A DNA stretch of 33,152 nt from assembly GCA_913057715.1 (NCBI GenBank), contig CAJXOR010000017.1, positions 1 to 33,152 on the forward strand, read 5' to 3'. This DNA comes from an uncultured Moraxellaceae bacterium (lineage in GTDB: Bacteria; Pseudomonadota; Gammaproteobacteria; Pseudomonadales; Moraxellaceae). A program made the position numbers and the translations under genes. Shown here piece after piece: positions 23,758 through 32,605 of the stretch (positions are counted from its first letter, which is position 1; every line of letters starts with the position of its first letter). The notes beneath the pieces were generated by a model that saw only the letters and a program-made list of their open reading frames with translations, did not search any database and had not been told where the DNA came from.

Positions 23758-23913
23758 TTACTTGATTTTGGCTTCTTTGAACATCACATGCTGACGAATC
23801 TTGGGATCATACTTTTTGATCTCCATCTTCTCAGGCATGGTGCGTTTGTTTTTGGTGGTGGTGTAGAAGTAACCGGTTCCGGCACTCGATACCAATCTGA
23901 TCTTGTCGCGCAT
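23758..23913 (-). CDS. rpmG: Ribosomal protein L33
   Basis: A 51-residue protein of the large subunit. [20 protein letters not shown] followed by [17 protein letters not shown] is the standard L33 sequence. It has no cysteines, so this is the zinc-free type. GAGAG lies 6 bases before the ATG at 23913. It follows rpmB by 21 bases, the usual rpmB-rpmG operon, with a terminator after it. Confidence 0.97.
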   Translation of the reverse strand: MRDKIRLVSSAGTGYFYTTTKNKRTMPEKMEIKKYDPKIRQHVMFKEAKIK

Positions 23914-23934
23914 GAGTCTCTCCTGAAACCTGAA

Positions 23935-24171
23935 TTAAATTTTTTGGCCGTTGGCACGCATATCTTCAAGGACTTTCTCGATGCCGAGCTTGTCGATGAT
24001 ACGCATACCTTTGGTTGAAACACGCAGACGGACAAACTTCTTCTCGTCCTCTACCCAAAAGCGCTTCTGATGCAGATTAGGCAAAAAGCGGCGTTTGGTT
24101 TTGTTGTTCGCGTGCGATACGTTGTTACCCGTGATCGGGCGCTTACCCGTAACTTGGCATACCTTAGACAT
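23935..24171 (-). CDS. rpmB: Ribosomal protein L28
   Basis: A 78-residue large-subunit protein: [20 protein letters not shown], then [11 protein letters not shown], then [15 protein letters not shown]. The start is ATG 24171, with GGAG 7 bases upstream, giving the family's normal MSKVCQ beginning; a longer reading frame to 24201 adds ten unrelated residues. It has a single cysteine only, so no zinc ribbon is evident. First gene of the rpmB-rpmG operon. Confidence 0.97.
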   Translation of the reverse strand: MSKVCQVTGKRPITGNNVSHANNKTKRRFLPNLHQKRFWVEDEKKFVRLRVSTKGMRIIDKLGIEKVLEDMRANGQKI

Positions 24172-24270
24172 GGTGTACTCCGGTTGTTGCAGCACAGCCA
24201 ATCGGCTATACCCACATGATCAGTGTGCTTAGGTCAAACGACTCAGAGCACATTTCAAAATAAGGCGCAT

Positions 24271-24299
24271 TTTATACCAAATAATGCCCACCTTAGCAA
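24271..24299 (-). promoter_or_regulatory. Promoter of rpmB-rpmG
   Basis: Minus-strand -35 TTGCTA (24294-24299), 17-base spacer and -10 TATAAA (24271-24276), followed by a GCGCC-rich discriminator. It would give a leader of about 95 bases before rpmB. Confidence 0.7.
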
Positions 24300-24373
24300 A
24301 CACTAAATTGGGTTTAGGACAAACCGGCTGCGTATTTTAGCCAACCGGTGCCCTGTTAACTCTATAACCAATC

Positions 24374-25804
24374 TCAACGAACCAAGGTCTTCAAAATCAA
24401 AGCATGCGCTTTGTTAAACGGTGGTGAGATCGTGCGCATGGGGAAGATACGGCCGTGTTTCATGATCGAGCGAGCGTTACTCATGGTTCTAAAACCCTCG
24501 AAACCATGGTACTTGCCCGTGCCTGAGTTACCGACACCGCCAAAGGGCAGATCGTCTTGAGTCACATGGGTTAGCGACTGATTGATGCCGAAGTGACCGG
24601 ATATAGAGTTTTGAGCGACGTATTCGGCGCGCGCGTCGTTGTTGTCAAAGTAGTAAAAAGCGAGCGGACGTGGACGGGCAGCGACGTATTCAAGCGCTTG
24701 ATCAATTGTCTCGTATTCTTTAATCAAGAGCACCGGACCGAAGATCTCTTCCTGACAAATCCGCATGTCCTCCTCAGTGTCATACACGATATGCGGCGCG
24801 ATCTTTTGTGAGTCGTCCAAGCGCTCATTAGCAGGGTTCACTTCTTCAACCGTCGCGCCATTTGCTCTTGCGTCTTCTATGATACCGAGGACATTTTGCT
24901 TCTGTGCGCTCGAGATCATCGAGGTGTAGTCAGGGTTGTTCAGCAGATTGGGGTAGGAGTGGATGATCCGCTTCTCAAACGCTTTAGCAAACAGCTTAGA
25001 CTGCCCCTTAGGGACCATGATGTAATCTGGCGCCACGCAAGTTTGACCCGCGTTCCAGTATTTACTGAACACCAGTCTGACCGCCGCCTCCTCTACTGGG
25101 TAGGAAGGGTGGATGATCGCAGGAGACTTACCGCCCAGCTCAAGGAGCACTGGTGTCAGGTTCTCAGCTGCGTCACGCATGATCTGCTTACCAACACGGC
25201 TGGAACCGGTGAACGTGATCTGATCAAAGGGCATTTTGGAGAACTGCTTAGAAAGCTCACCGCTACCTTGCACCACGTGAATCAAGCTCTCAGCAAAGAC
25301 TTTTTTAAGTGAGTTCGCTAAAAGCTCAGTGTACTTTGGCACGTTGCTTGAAGGCTTGAGCATGATGTGGTTACCAGCGGCCAGCGCACTGATCATGGGG
25401 CCGATTGAGAGAACCATCGGGTAATTCCACGGCGATATGATACCAACAACACCAAGTGGCTGATACTGAACCCAACCGCTAGCTGGCTGCTGCAGTAGCC
25501 CCATCGAGCGCGGCTCATCTTTCATCCAGCTACCCAAGTGCTTGATCGTCAGATCGATATGACTCACGACCGTCAGCAGCTCACCAAACATGGTTTCATG
25601 AACCGATCGACCGCTGAAGTCCTCGCTGATCGCCTCACAAAATTCCTGCTTGTTGTCGACTAAAACACTGCGCAGGCGCTTGAGTCGATCAATACGTACC
25701 TCAAGGCTGGCATTTGGTTTTTGCAAAAAAGCTTGTTTTTGCGCAGCAAGGGTAGCGTGCATCTGAGCGATGGCGTCGTTGCTGATGTCTTGATGGGCTG
25801 TCAT
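24374..25804 (-). CDS. Coniferyl-type aldehyde dehydrogenase
   Basis: NAD(P)-dependent oxidation of an aldehyde to the acid; 476 residues. Catalytic residues are visible: Asn127 (SPWNYP), Lys150 (MLKPSS), Glu222 (LLELGGKSP) and the nucleophile Cys256 (NAGQTCVAPDY). The short length and the C-terminal region (LPFGGVGNSGTGKYHG) match the coniferyl/fatty aldehyde dehydrogenase branch (calB-like, class 3). It could oxidise alkanals from the AlkB pathway, but it is far from alkB and this is inference. AAGGTC precedes the ATG. Single gene; the ~300 bases upstream (25805-26102) hold no gene, only a short GATCA/TGATC hairpin near 25940-25960. Confidence 0.93.
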   Translation of the reverse strand: MTAHQDISNDAIAQMHATLAAQKQAFLQKPNASLEVRIDRLKRLRSVLVDNKQEFCEAISEDFSGRSVHETMFGELLTVVSHIDLTIKHLGSWMKDEPRSMGLLQQPASGWVQYQPLGVVGIISPWNYPMVLSIGPMISALAAGNHIMLKPSSNVPKYTELLANSLKKVFAESLIHVVQGSGELSKQFSKMPFDQITFTGSSRVGKQIMRDAAENLTPVLLELGGKSPAIIHPSYPVEEAAVRLVFSKYWNAGQTCVAPDYIMVPKGQSKLFAKAFEKRIIHSYPNLLNNPDYTSMISSAQKQNVLGIIEDARANGATVEEVNPANERLDDSQKIAPHIVYDTEEDMRICQEEIFGPVLLIKEYETIDQALEYVAARPRPLAFYYFDNNDARAEYVAQNSISGHFGINQSLTHVTQDDLPFGGVGNSGTGKYHGFEGFRTMSNARSIMKHGRIFPMRTISPPFNKAHALILKTLVR

Positions 25805-26102
25805 AAAGGTTGACCTTAATCAAATAATTTACAAACGTAAGCCTGATTTAACACGGGCTCAGCGCTGTTTATGAAAGTTCTGTCGTAGTTCTAATATACC
25901 TAAATTCCGAATATTTTTCAGATTCCCTTACAAAGCCGCTGATCAGTTAAAAGGGTTGATCCTCGCCAAAAAAGTCAGAGTTGCCTTAGATGCCATGAGG
26001 TACAGATCACTATAGGTGCACTGTTAATCATGGTGCTCAGCACTTGGCGACACAATTAACTGGCTATGACGCCCATGAACTTAAGCACTTATTTATTTGG
26101 GT

Positions 26103-26786
26103 TTAGGCTGTAGGCCACTGTAGATCAGTCGATTGATCATGACGAACCACGCCTAAACAGGGCGTACTTAGGTGAGATTCTAGCGTTTGCACTTGCTCTT
26201 CAAAAAACTCAGCTGGCGCAGGCTCTGAGGCGACCCAGCCAAGCAGCTGACACCCCGTGGTTGAGATCGCGCGCGCGCTTAAGATCGCATGATTTAAACA
26301 ACCCAATCTCACCCCAATCACAAGCACGACCGGCAATCTTAAAAGTACCGCAACATCGGCCAGGGTTTCGAATTCGTTGATCGGCGTGAACCAACCCCCA
26401 GCCCCTTCAAAAAGCAGCTGCGACTCAGCTAATTTAGTGGAAACTCTGGTCAGTCCCTCGGCAATACCCTGTGAACTTAGCGCGACTTGATCCAAGTCAG
26501 CTGCGATGTTGGGAGAGCAAGCCTCATTTAACACTATAGGGCTAATCTGATCGGTGCTCAGCTTGAGTGAGCTTGCTGACTGCAGGCGCGTGGCATCACA
26601 GGTGCAATCTGCTATGGGTGTCATTTGCCCTAAAGGACCGCACGCGCTGCATAGCCCGGCGCTGAGCACTTTTATACCGGCGGCAGACTCCCCGCGCCGT
26701 GCTGCTGCCCTGAGAAACTGCTCAGCTACATAGGTTTTTCCGATATCAGTATCGGTTCCTGTGAGAAAAAAGTTGCGATTAGCCAT
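26103..26786 (-). CDS. bioD: Dethiobiotin synthetase
   Basis: Closes the ureido ring of dethiobiotin from DAPA, CO2 and ATP in biotin synthesis; 227 residues. P-loop GTDTDIGKT (10-18), catalytic Lys39, EGAGGWFTPI and VIGVRLGCLNHAILSA match E. coli BioD closely. Odd points: the usual KPVASG around the catalytic lysine is KVLSAG here, and a Cys-rich stretch follows (Cys46, Cys49, Cys61, Cys63: CSACG and DCTCD) in the substrate-loop region. It directly abuts the rsmJ stop (no gap). No other biotin genes are in the window. Confidence 0.9.
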   Translation of the reverse strand: MANRNFFLTGTDTDIGKTYVAEQFLRAAARRGESAAGIKVLSAGLCSACGPLGQMTPIADCTCDATRLQSASSLKLSTDQISPIVLNEACSPNIAADLDQVALSSQGIAEGLTRVSTKLAESQLLFEGAGGWFTPINEFETLADVAVLLRLPVVLVIGVRLGCLNHAILSARAISTTGCQLLGWVASEPAPAEFFEEQVQTLESHLSTPCLGVVRHDQSTDLQWPTA

Positions 26787-27569
26787 CTATACGCTCACGC
26801 TGCGATACAAGGTATATATATCATACCGAACACTGTCTCCGGTCGAGACAGCTTGAGGAGTTTCGCCTGCCAGAGGCGGTGCGCCGGCTGCTCGCTTAAC
26901 CACCACCTTGTTAGCGAGCTGCATGGCAGACTTGAGCAGCGCATGCTGCTCATCTTCGCTTGGGGGCTCTGAAAACTTATGAAGGAGTTGCATGTTGCCA
27001 CTCACCTTTGCGCGGTAGCTGCCGGTTTCAAACATGGGATCCAGATAAACCACGTCGACAGGTTGGCCTTGGAGCTGATCAAAGGCGGTTACCGCATCGC
27101 TGTGGGTTAAGCTGAGCCTAGGTGCGATGGATCGCCAGTTAGCCTCCTGCTCAATCTGCTGCAGTTGATCGCTGAGCAAAAGCGCAAGCACCGGGTGCCG
27201 CTCGATCATGGTGACTTGAGCACCGGTACTCGCCATGAGCAGCGAGTCAACACCCAGCCCTGCCGTCGCGTCAACTACGCTCGACTGTGGGCTCAGTTTG
27301 AGTGCACGAAGCAATCCTTCAGTTTTACGTCCCGCTTTAACGACACGTCGAGCAAACTTCTTCCAATCAGGCCTCAGCAATCGCCCTGAGGCCACAAAGC
27401 CAAATCCGCGTTGGTCATGAATCAGGCAAGGCTCTAGCTGCGCTTTTATCCACTTTGAATCAAACTGACCATCGACCAAAACCAGATCGACGTTTAAAAA
27501 ATTCTGCGCCCTCGAGGCAACTTCAAGCACACCGGTGCCTGAGCCCTCTACAAAAAGGCTTAACCCCAA
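26787..27569 (-). CDS. rsmJ: 16S rRNA (guanine1516-N2)-methyltransferase
   Basis: AdoMet-dependent rRNA methyltransferase of the RsmJ (DUF548) family. AdoMet motif VVDATAGLGVDSLLMAS, acidic strand MIERHPV, catalytic-type VVYLDPMFE and the C-terminal KRAAGAPPLAG match E. coli RsmJ. The likely start is the TTG at 27569, overlapping the last 10 bases of uppP and giving ~260 residues with the family-like beginning GLSLFVEGSGTGVL. An upstream TTG at 27629 adds 20 unrelated residues inside uppP. bioD begins right after the stop, so the three genes probably form one transcript. Confidence 0.9.
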   Translation of the reverse strand: MGLSLFVEGSGTGVLEVASRAQNFLNVDLVLVDGQFDSKWIKAQLEPCLIHDQRGFGFVASGRLLRPDWKKFARRVVKAGRKTEGLLRALKLSPQSSVVDATAGLGVDSLLMASTGAQVTMIERHPVLALLLSDQLQQIEQEANWRSIAPRLSLTHSDAVTAFDQLQGQPVDVVYLDPMFETGSYRAKVSGNMQLLHKFSEPPSEDEQHALLKSAMQLANKVVVKRAAGAPPLAGETPQAVSTGDSVRYDIYTLYRSVSV

Positions 27570-28384
27570 TTGATCCAGCCCGTGAGTCCAGTGATCAGGA
27601 TCAACACACCCGTGATGATCCGCAACCAACCAAACAGCTTAAAGTCATGTTTTGATACCCAGGCAACCAGCCAACGGATAACAATCAAAGCAAACACAAA
27701 CGAGGCGATCACCCCAACCAGCATGATCCCCCAGTCACCGCCACTTAAGATATCGCGACTTTGATAGGTGTCGAGCAGTCCAGCTCCAAGCAGCACCGGA
27801 ACACCCAAGAAAAAAGAAAACTCAGCCGCCGCCTTGCGTGATACGCCAAGGTAGAGCGCCCCTATGATGGTCGCCCCAGACCTTGAAGTCCCCGGTATCA
27901 GCGCCAAACACTGAATCAAACCAATCCAAACCGCTTGCTTGAGCGTGACATCCTCCACCTCTTCAGCGGTCACAACCGTGCCGCGCGACTCCACCCAAAA
28001 GATCAGTAAGCCCCCAATGATCAGCATGCTCGCAACCGTATAGACATTGAACAAATAAGCTTTTATCGGTGTGGCCATGGTGAAACCAATCAATATGACC
28101 GGTACGGTTGCGATGATCAGCGTCCTTGAGAGCTGTGCATGGGGTCCTTTTTGGGTGATGAGCCCCAAAAAGGTTCGCCACAACTTGCCAAAGTATTCAT
28201 AGATAACTGCACTGATCGCGCCCAGCTGGATCACCACGGTAAACAGATCAGCTTTTTCTACCGTCCAAAAATCCAACAGCCTCGCGGTGATGATCAAATA
28301 CCCAGTGCTTGAGATCGGCAAAAACTCAGTTACCCCCTCAACCAATCCCATGATCAGGGCTTGAAGGATCAATGTGATGTCCAT
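27560..28384 (-). CDS. uppP: Undecaprenyl-diphosphate phosphatase
   Basis: Inner-membrane enzyme recycling undecaprenyl pyrophosphate to the carrier lipid for peptidoglycan and polysaccharide synthesis (BacA family, 274 residues, many helices). Family motifs: GLVEGVTEFLPISSTGYL (13-30, with Glu16 and Glu20) and PGTSRSGATI. The position equivalent to the conserved His of the SSTGH motif is Tyr29. The rest looks intact, so this is probably a tolerated or lineage variant. ATG at 28384 with weak AGAG. Middle of the leftward cluster tsaB-uppP-rsmJ-bioD. Confidence 0.94.
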   Translation of the reverse strand: MDITLILQALIMGLVEGVTEFLPISSTGYLIITARLLDFWTVEKADLFTVVIQLGAISAVIYEYFGKLWRTFLGLITQKGPHAQLSRTLIIATVPVILIGFTMATPIKAYLFNVYTVASMLIIGGLLIFWVESRGTVVTAEEVEDVTLKQAVWIGLIQCLALIPGTSRSGATIIGALYLGVSRKAAAEFSFFLGVPVLLGAGLLDTYQSRDILSGGDWGIMLVGVIASFVFALIVIRWLVAWVSKHDFKLFGWLRIITGVLILITGLTGWINWG

Positions 28385-28435
28385 AGGATTTCTCTAGAAA
28401 AAAGCTCGTAAGCGGTTAATTAACATAAATGTCAG

Positions 28436-29140
28436 CTATCTGGATTTTTGCTGCTGATCGATGGTCTTCCAAGCGTTATGTCTGAGGTAAACCGGCTGAG
28501 CCAAGTGCGGCTCAACTGCGCTAAGCCCCAGCGCAACACGCCCTATATCGACGGCACTGATTGACTGATCAGTTAGGATCTCAGCCAAACCCATCTTTTT
28601 CATGAAGACATTGATTCTTGAGGCTTCAGGGCTGACCACACTAAATCCCTCAGCGGCTTTTTCAGTAAGCCAGTGAGCGGCCGATTCCACGTCCATCAAT
28701 TGCTCAGCATCTGCCTCAACTAATTTGCAGTCGCCCTCAACCGTGTAACTGGCTAAGTAAAACTCATCCATGCGAGCGTCAATCACACTGACGATACCCT
28801 GATTTGAACCGCTCTGTTTATACACCAGTCTCGCCTCCGCAATTGCCCGAAGCGATGAGACTGGTATACAGCCGATACCTAGAGCCGTAGCGAGCCCCTG
28901 TGCGGCGGCTGTGTTGATCCTTAGACCTGTAAATGCCCCAGGACCCCGGTTAAACGCGATGGCTTGAACCTCACTCATAGTGAGTTCATGATCAGCCAGC
29001 AGTTGCTCAACCATGGGCAGGAGCAACTCGGTGTGTTTGCGATCAGCAGCAACCGAGCTTTCAGCGATTAACTGACTAGCTGCAGGGTCATAAAGTGCCA
29101 CTGAGCACGTATCAAAAGCGGTTTCTAAGCAAAGTATCAT
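28436..29140 (-). CDS. tsaB: tRNA threonylcarbamoyladenosine biosynthesis protein TsaB
   Basis: Scaffold partner of TsaD and TsaE in making t6A37 of ANN-decoding tRNAs; 234 residues, ASKHA fold. Typical segments are MILCLETAFDTCSVAL (1-16), KHTELLLPMVEQLL (35-48), NRGPGAFTGLRI (64-75) and VIDARMDEFYLA. It follows the gamma-carbonic anhydrase gene by 31 bases and precedes uppP by 51. ATG at 29140 lacks a strong ribosome-binding site. Confidence 0.94.
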   Translation of the reverse strand: MILCLETAFDTCSVALYDPAASQLIAESSVAADRKHTELLLPMVEQLLADHELTMSEVQAIAFNRGPGAFTGLRINTAAAQGLATALGIGCIPVSSLRAIAEARLVYKQSGSNQGIVSVIDARMDEFYLASYTVEGDCKLVEADAEQLMDVESAAHWLTEKAAEGFSVVSPEASRINVFMKKMGLAEILTDQSISAVDIGRVALGLSAVEPHLAQPVYLRHNAWKTIDQQQKSR

Positions 29141-29171
29141 AAGTTTACTGTCAACCCTATAAGGCCGCAGT

Positions 29172-29708
29172 TCATTCTGGACAGGCCACAGGCTTTAAGC
29201 CCTGCTTCATGCGCTTGGCATGCGCTGCATAGTGGATAGCAGAGAGCTTCAAAGTCGCGCTTTGCTGGTCACTCAAGGTTTTGACTACCTTGGCAGGAGA
29301 GCCCAGCACCATTGAGTTGTCGGGTATGATCATGTTCTCGGTCACCAGGGCATTTGCCCCGATCAAGCAGCGCTTGCCAATCTGGGCGCCGTTTAGCACT
29401 ACCGCGCCAATCCCGACTAGCGACTCATCACCAATCGAGCAGCCATGCAGCATCGCCAAGTGACCAACCGTGACCCGATCACCGATCCGCACCTCAAGCC
29501 CTGCATCAGTATGAATCACCGCGTTCTCTTGTACGTTTGACTGCTCACCGATGTGGATCAGCCCGTTATCGCCCCGAAGCACCGCGCCAAACCAGATACT
29601 CGCCTCAAAACCCAGATAAACATCACCAATCACGGTAGCATTATCAGCTACCCAGCCCTCAAAAGGCTCAGCAAAACTGGGTTGTTTGTGCTCAAAAGCG
29701 AAGATCAT
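29172..29708 (-). CDS. Gamma-carbonic anhydrase-like hexapeptide protein (YrdA family)
   Basis: A 178-residue left-handed beta-helix protein with many hexapeptide repeats (IGDVYL, IGDESL, IGAVVL, IGKRCL). It keeps the three histidines expected for metal binding in the gamma-carbonic anhydrase family (His66 in VIHTD, His83 and His88 in [10 protein letters not shown]) and the RGD segment 45-47. A C-terminal helix carries Tyr/His/Lys. Whether it hydrates CO2 is uncertain, since many YrdA-type relatives are of unknown activity. First gene of the leftward cluster; divergent from the TerC gene. Confidence 0.9.
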   Translation of the reverse strand: MIFAFEHKQPSFAEPFEGWVADNATVIGDVYLGFEASIWFGAVLRGDNGLIHIGEQSNVQENAVIHTDAGLEVRIGDRVTVGHLAMLHGCSIGDESLVGIGAVVLNGAQIGKRCLIGANALVTENMIIPDNSMVLGSPAKVVKTLSDQQSATLKLSAIHYAAHAKRMKQGLKPVACPE

Positions 29709-29850
29709 AACTGGCTCTGGGATCTAAAAAGCCATGATGCCCGAAGTTGCTTAGATTTTCACCTGAAGCTTTGCGTCAGACAAAAAACCAGCACCCCAAA
29801 TTTCTAAGTTCACTCACCTAACTTCATCAGACAAGATCACTTCGCTTCGT

Positions 29851-29856
29851 CATAAT
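29851..29856 (+). promoter_or_regulatory. Possible -10 of the TerC/DUF475 gene
   Basis: CATAAT matches five of six consensus bases, 28 bases before the ATG at 29885; only a poor -35 is found 17 bases upstream. Its position argues against the in-frame ATG at 29855 being the true start, since that ATG overlaps it. Confidence 0.3.
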
Positions 29857-29884
29857 GCACCCACAAATTTACGCGAGTCTCAAT

Positions 29885-30919
29885 ATGAAATACTTTAGAT
29901 TCTCAATCATCTTCTCCCTAATCTGCGTGGTGCTGGCCTGTTATTGGGGCTACTCCCATAGCGGCGTCGAAGGACTCTTAGCAGCCCTTGGGATCACCCT
30001 GATCCTGGCGGTGCTTGAGATCTCGCTGTCCTTTGATAACGCGGTGATCAACGCCGACGTGCTCAAAGGCTGGAACGCTTTTTGGACCAAGATGTTTTTG
30101 ACCGTCGGGATCTTGATCGCGGTGTTCGGCATGCGACTGGTTTTCCCGATTGTGATCGTCGCGGTGACCGCCGACATCCCCATGCTCGATGTGGTTAGCC
30201 TCGCGCTAAACGAGCCGGCCACCTATGCTGCGCAACTAAATGCCCACCATGCCGAGATCTCCGCGTTTGGCGGCATGTTCCTCTTGCTGGTTTTTTTGCA
30301 CTTCTTTATGGACAGTGAGAAAACCACTCACTGGTTTGGCTGGATAGAAAAACCACTGGCTAAGCTTGGCAACATCGCCACCGCTGCACCTCTGGTAGCG
30401 ATCTTGGCACTGGTGTTCATTGCCCGTTTAGCTGAGCCTGGCTCGCTGGCCGCGGTCCTGATTGCCGGACTTTGGGGCGCGATTATCTACTTCGGCGTCA
30501 ACGTCTTATCAGAGCTTATGGCCGGTGATTCCGGAGAGCCTGGTGCAACCAAAGCGGTTATGCAGGGCGGTTTCGCCGGTTTTGTCTACCTTGAGATCTT
30601 AGACGCTAGCTTCAGTTTTGACGGCGTGATCGGTGCTTTTGCGATCACCGATGATGTCATCTTGATCATGCTCGGCCTAGCGATTGGAGCGATCTTTGTG
30701 CGCTCCATGACGATCTTTTTGCTTGAAAAAGGCACGCTGGTTACCTACCAGTTTCTGGCACACGGCGCGCACTATGCGATTGGCGCACTTGCTTTGATCA
30801 TGCTCGCCTCAATCCACTTTCACGTGCCTGAAGTGGTCACCGGACTGATCGGCTTTTTATTCATCGCCGCTTCAGTGATCGCCTCTAAGCGCCAATCTGC
30901 TAAAGAAGCCAAACTTTAG
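29885..30919 (+). CDS. TerC/DUF475-family integral membrane protein
   Basis: About 344 residues with eight or nine predicted helices. LAVLEISLSFDNAVINADVLK and, in the second half, LEILDASFSFDGVIGAFAIT are the paired acidic-helix motifs of the TerC superfamily (DUF475 branch). In that superfamily such residues are linked to metal-ion (manganese) transport or tellurite resistance. Start chosen at ATG 29885, giving the family-like MKYFRFSIIF; an upstream in-frame ATG at 29855 would add ten residues without a ribosome-binding site. No tellurite genes are near. The gene stands alone before the car leader. Confidence 0.88.
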   Translation: MKYFRFSIIFSLICVVLACYWGYSHSGVEGLLAALGITLILAVLEISLSFDNAVINADVLKGWNAFWTKMFLTVGILIAVFGMRLVFPIVIVAVTADIPMLDVVSLALNEPATYAAQLNAHHAEISAFGGMFLLLVFLHFFMDSEKTTHWFGWIEKPLAKLGNIATAAPLVAILALVFIARLAEPGSLAAVLIAGLWGAIIYFGVNVLSELMAGDSGEPGATKAVMQGGFAGFVYLEILDASFSFDGVIGAFAITDDVILIMLGLAIGAIFVRSMTIFLLEKGTLVTYQFLAHGAHYAIGALALIMLASIHFHVPEVVTGLIGFLFIAASVIASKRQSAKEAKL

Positions 30920-31057
30920 GCGCGCGCTCACCTCAAAAGTCCGCACCCGATTTTGGTCTGTCTTTGCCATAAAATGTCAACAGGCGGGCTTTAATTGGGT
31001 TGCCTGCAAACCTCAGGCGGCAAGGGCTGTTAAATCAGCGCCGCCAGAGGGCTGCGC

Positions 31058-31066
31058 TGCTAAAAT
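31058..31066 (+). promoter_or_regulatory. Candidate extended -10 promoter of carAB
   Basis: TGC-TAAAAT would give a leader of about 220 bases before carA. A second candidate -10, TACAAT (31164-31169), would give about 118. Neither has a good -35. Between them is a stem TTGAGC (31067-31072) / GCTCAA (31108-31113) enclosing the palindrome CCAAGCTTGG (31077-31086). The part 30920-31057 holds no gene; it has one small stem GCCTG/CAGGC at 31002-31018. Confidence 0.4.
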
Positions 31067-31187
31067 TTGAGCTAAGCCAAGCTTGGTGACATTTAACTCA
31101 AGCTTTTGCTCAACAATCGCAATCTACGCAAGGGTAAAGGTGGCAAATCTAACCCTGTTTTAGTACAATCTGCGCAATATGAGTCAT

Positions 31188-31244
31188 GCGAGAGTTTTTG
31201 ATTGACGCCTATCGGCTCAAGATCAAGTATTCTCGCTTTTTTTT
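31188..31244 (+). terminator. Attenuator-like terminator in the carA leader
   Basis: GCGAGA (31188-31193) pairs perfectly with TCTCGC (31231-31236), directly followed by eight T (31237-31244). The stem continues inward through G-U and U-A pairs to TTGAT (31198-31202) / ATCAA (31222-31226), with a small GCC/GGC stem at the tip. It is about 50 bases before carA and in the same direction. It is thus placed as an attenuator rather than the end of the TerC gene 270 bases upstream. A short frame ATG 31179 to TGA 31205 (MSHARVFD) overlaps its 5' arm but has no Shine-Dalgarno. Confidence 0.7.
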
Positions 31245-31293
31245 GCGCGCAGTTTGAGCGCTGGCTCCCGCCCACAGCTAAAAAGAGGTATCG

Positions 31294-32487
31294 ATGAGCA
31301 ACCCCGCGATTTTGGCATTGGCAGACGGCACGGTATTTGTTGGCTTATCTATCGGGGCCGAGGGTCACAGTGTTGGAGAAGTGGTGTTTAACACCGCCAT
31401 GACTGGCTATCAGGAGATCTTAACCGACCCCTCCTACGCCAAACAACTGGTGACCTTGACCTACCCGCACATCGGCAACACCGGCACCAACAGTGAAGAT
31501 CACGAGTCGGGCCGCGATGAGATCGTCTGGGCAGCTGGGCTGATCATCCGCGAGCTCTCGCCCATGGCCTCAAGTTTTCGCTCCGAGCAGTCGCTGAGTG
31601 AGTATCTTGAGGATCAAAATGTCGTTGCGATCGCCGATATCGATACCCGCCGCTTAACCCGTCACCTGCGCACTCATGGCGCACAAAATGGCTGCCTGAT
31701 GAGCACCACCGCTGAGAGCTTAGAAGCGGACACGGCCAAAGCCCTGCAGATGGCGTCTGAGTTTGCCGGATTAAAGGGCATGGATCTGGCTAAAGAGTGC
31801 TGCGACAAAGACGGGTTTGAGTGGACGACCGGTTCTTGGAAGCTAGATATCTCAATGTATGACTCAAGCAAAAACGGTACCGGGTTTTTGAGCTTGGGCG
31901 CCGGGATAGAGGAAAAACACCACGTCGTCGCTTATGACTTTGGGGTTAAAACCAATATTCTAAGACTGCTGGTTGATCGCGGTTGTAAAGTGACCTGTGT
32001 GCCCGCCCAAACCCCGATGGATCAAGTGCTGGCCATGAACCCAGATGGGATCTTTTTATCCAACGGCCCCGGCGATCCAGAGCCCTGTACCTACGCGGTC
32101 GATGCGATCAAACAAGCACTGACCACCGATGTCCCGATCTTTGGGATCTGCTTGGGCCACCAGCTGCTCGCTACCGCGGCGGGAGCCAAGACCCTGAAGA
32201 TGAAGTTTGGACACCACGGCGCTAATCACCCTGTTCAAGACACCCGCACAGGTCAGGTGATGATCACCTCGCAAAACCACGGTTTTGCGGTCGATGAATC
32301 AACCCTGCCCGCTAACGTCGCGGTCACGCACCGATCACTGTTTGATGGCTCAAACCAAGGGATCGAGTTGACCGACAAACCCGCGTTTAGTTTTCAGGGA
32401 CATCCGGAAGCAAGCCCCGGACCTGAAGATGCTCAAGCGCTGTTTGATCACTTTATCGAGCTGATTGAAGCGCGCAAAAGCGCCTGA
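31294..32487 (+). CDS. carA: Carbamoyl-phosphate synthase small subunit
   Basis: Glutamine amidotransferase subunit that releases ammonia for the large subunit CarB; feeds pyrimidine and arginine synthesis. 397 residues (E. coli 382). The N-terminal CPSase_sm domain has [19 protein letters not shown] and YPHIGNTG. The C-terminal class I GATase domain has nucleophile Cys286 in [10 protein letters not shown], and the His/Glu of the triad in [13 protein letters not shown] lies 6 bases before the ATG. carB follows after 118 bases. The upstream leader contains a strong intrinsic terminator. Confidence 0.97.
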   Translation: MSNPAILALADGTVFVGLSIGAEGHSVGEVVFNTAMTGYQEILTDPSYAKQLVTLTYPHIGNTGTNSEDHESGRDEIVWAAGLIIRELSPMASSFRSEQSLSEYLEDQNVVAIADIDTRRLTRHLRTHGAQNGCLMSTTAESLEADTAKALQMASEFAGLKGMDLAKECCDKDGFEWTTGSWKLDISMYDSSKNGTGFLSLGAGIEEKHHVVAYDFGVKTNILRLLVDRGCKVTCVPAQTPMDQVLAMNPDGIFLSNGPGDPEPCTYAVDAIKQALTTDVPIFGICLGHQLLATAAGAKTLKMKFGHHGANHPVQDTRTGQVMITSQNHGFAVDESTLPANVAVTHRSLFDGSNQGIELTDKPAFSFQGHPEASPGPEDAQALFDHFIELIEARKSA

Positions 32488-32605
32488 TTGCTTTAGAGAG
32501 ATAGGGCTGCCGATCACCAAGCATATAAAAGTTTAAGCCGCTGAATCCACGATAAGTTTATCCAGCGCAGACACAGGGCCCTCAGGGGCAAAGGATGAGA
32601 CCAAG

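Noticed and set aside
31179-31205. Leader peptide MSHARVFD before carA as a firm gene call
   Set aside because: No Shine-Dalgarno, only one arginine codon, and the nearest -10 would leave almost no leader; kept only as part of the attenuator observation.
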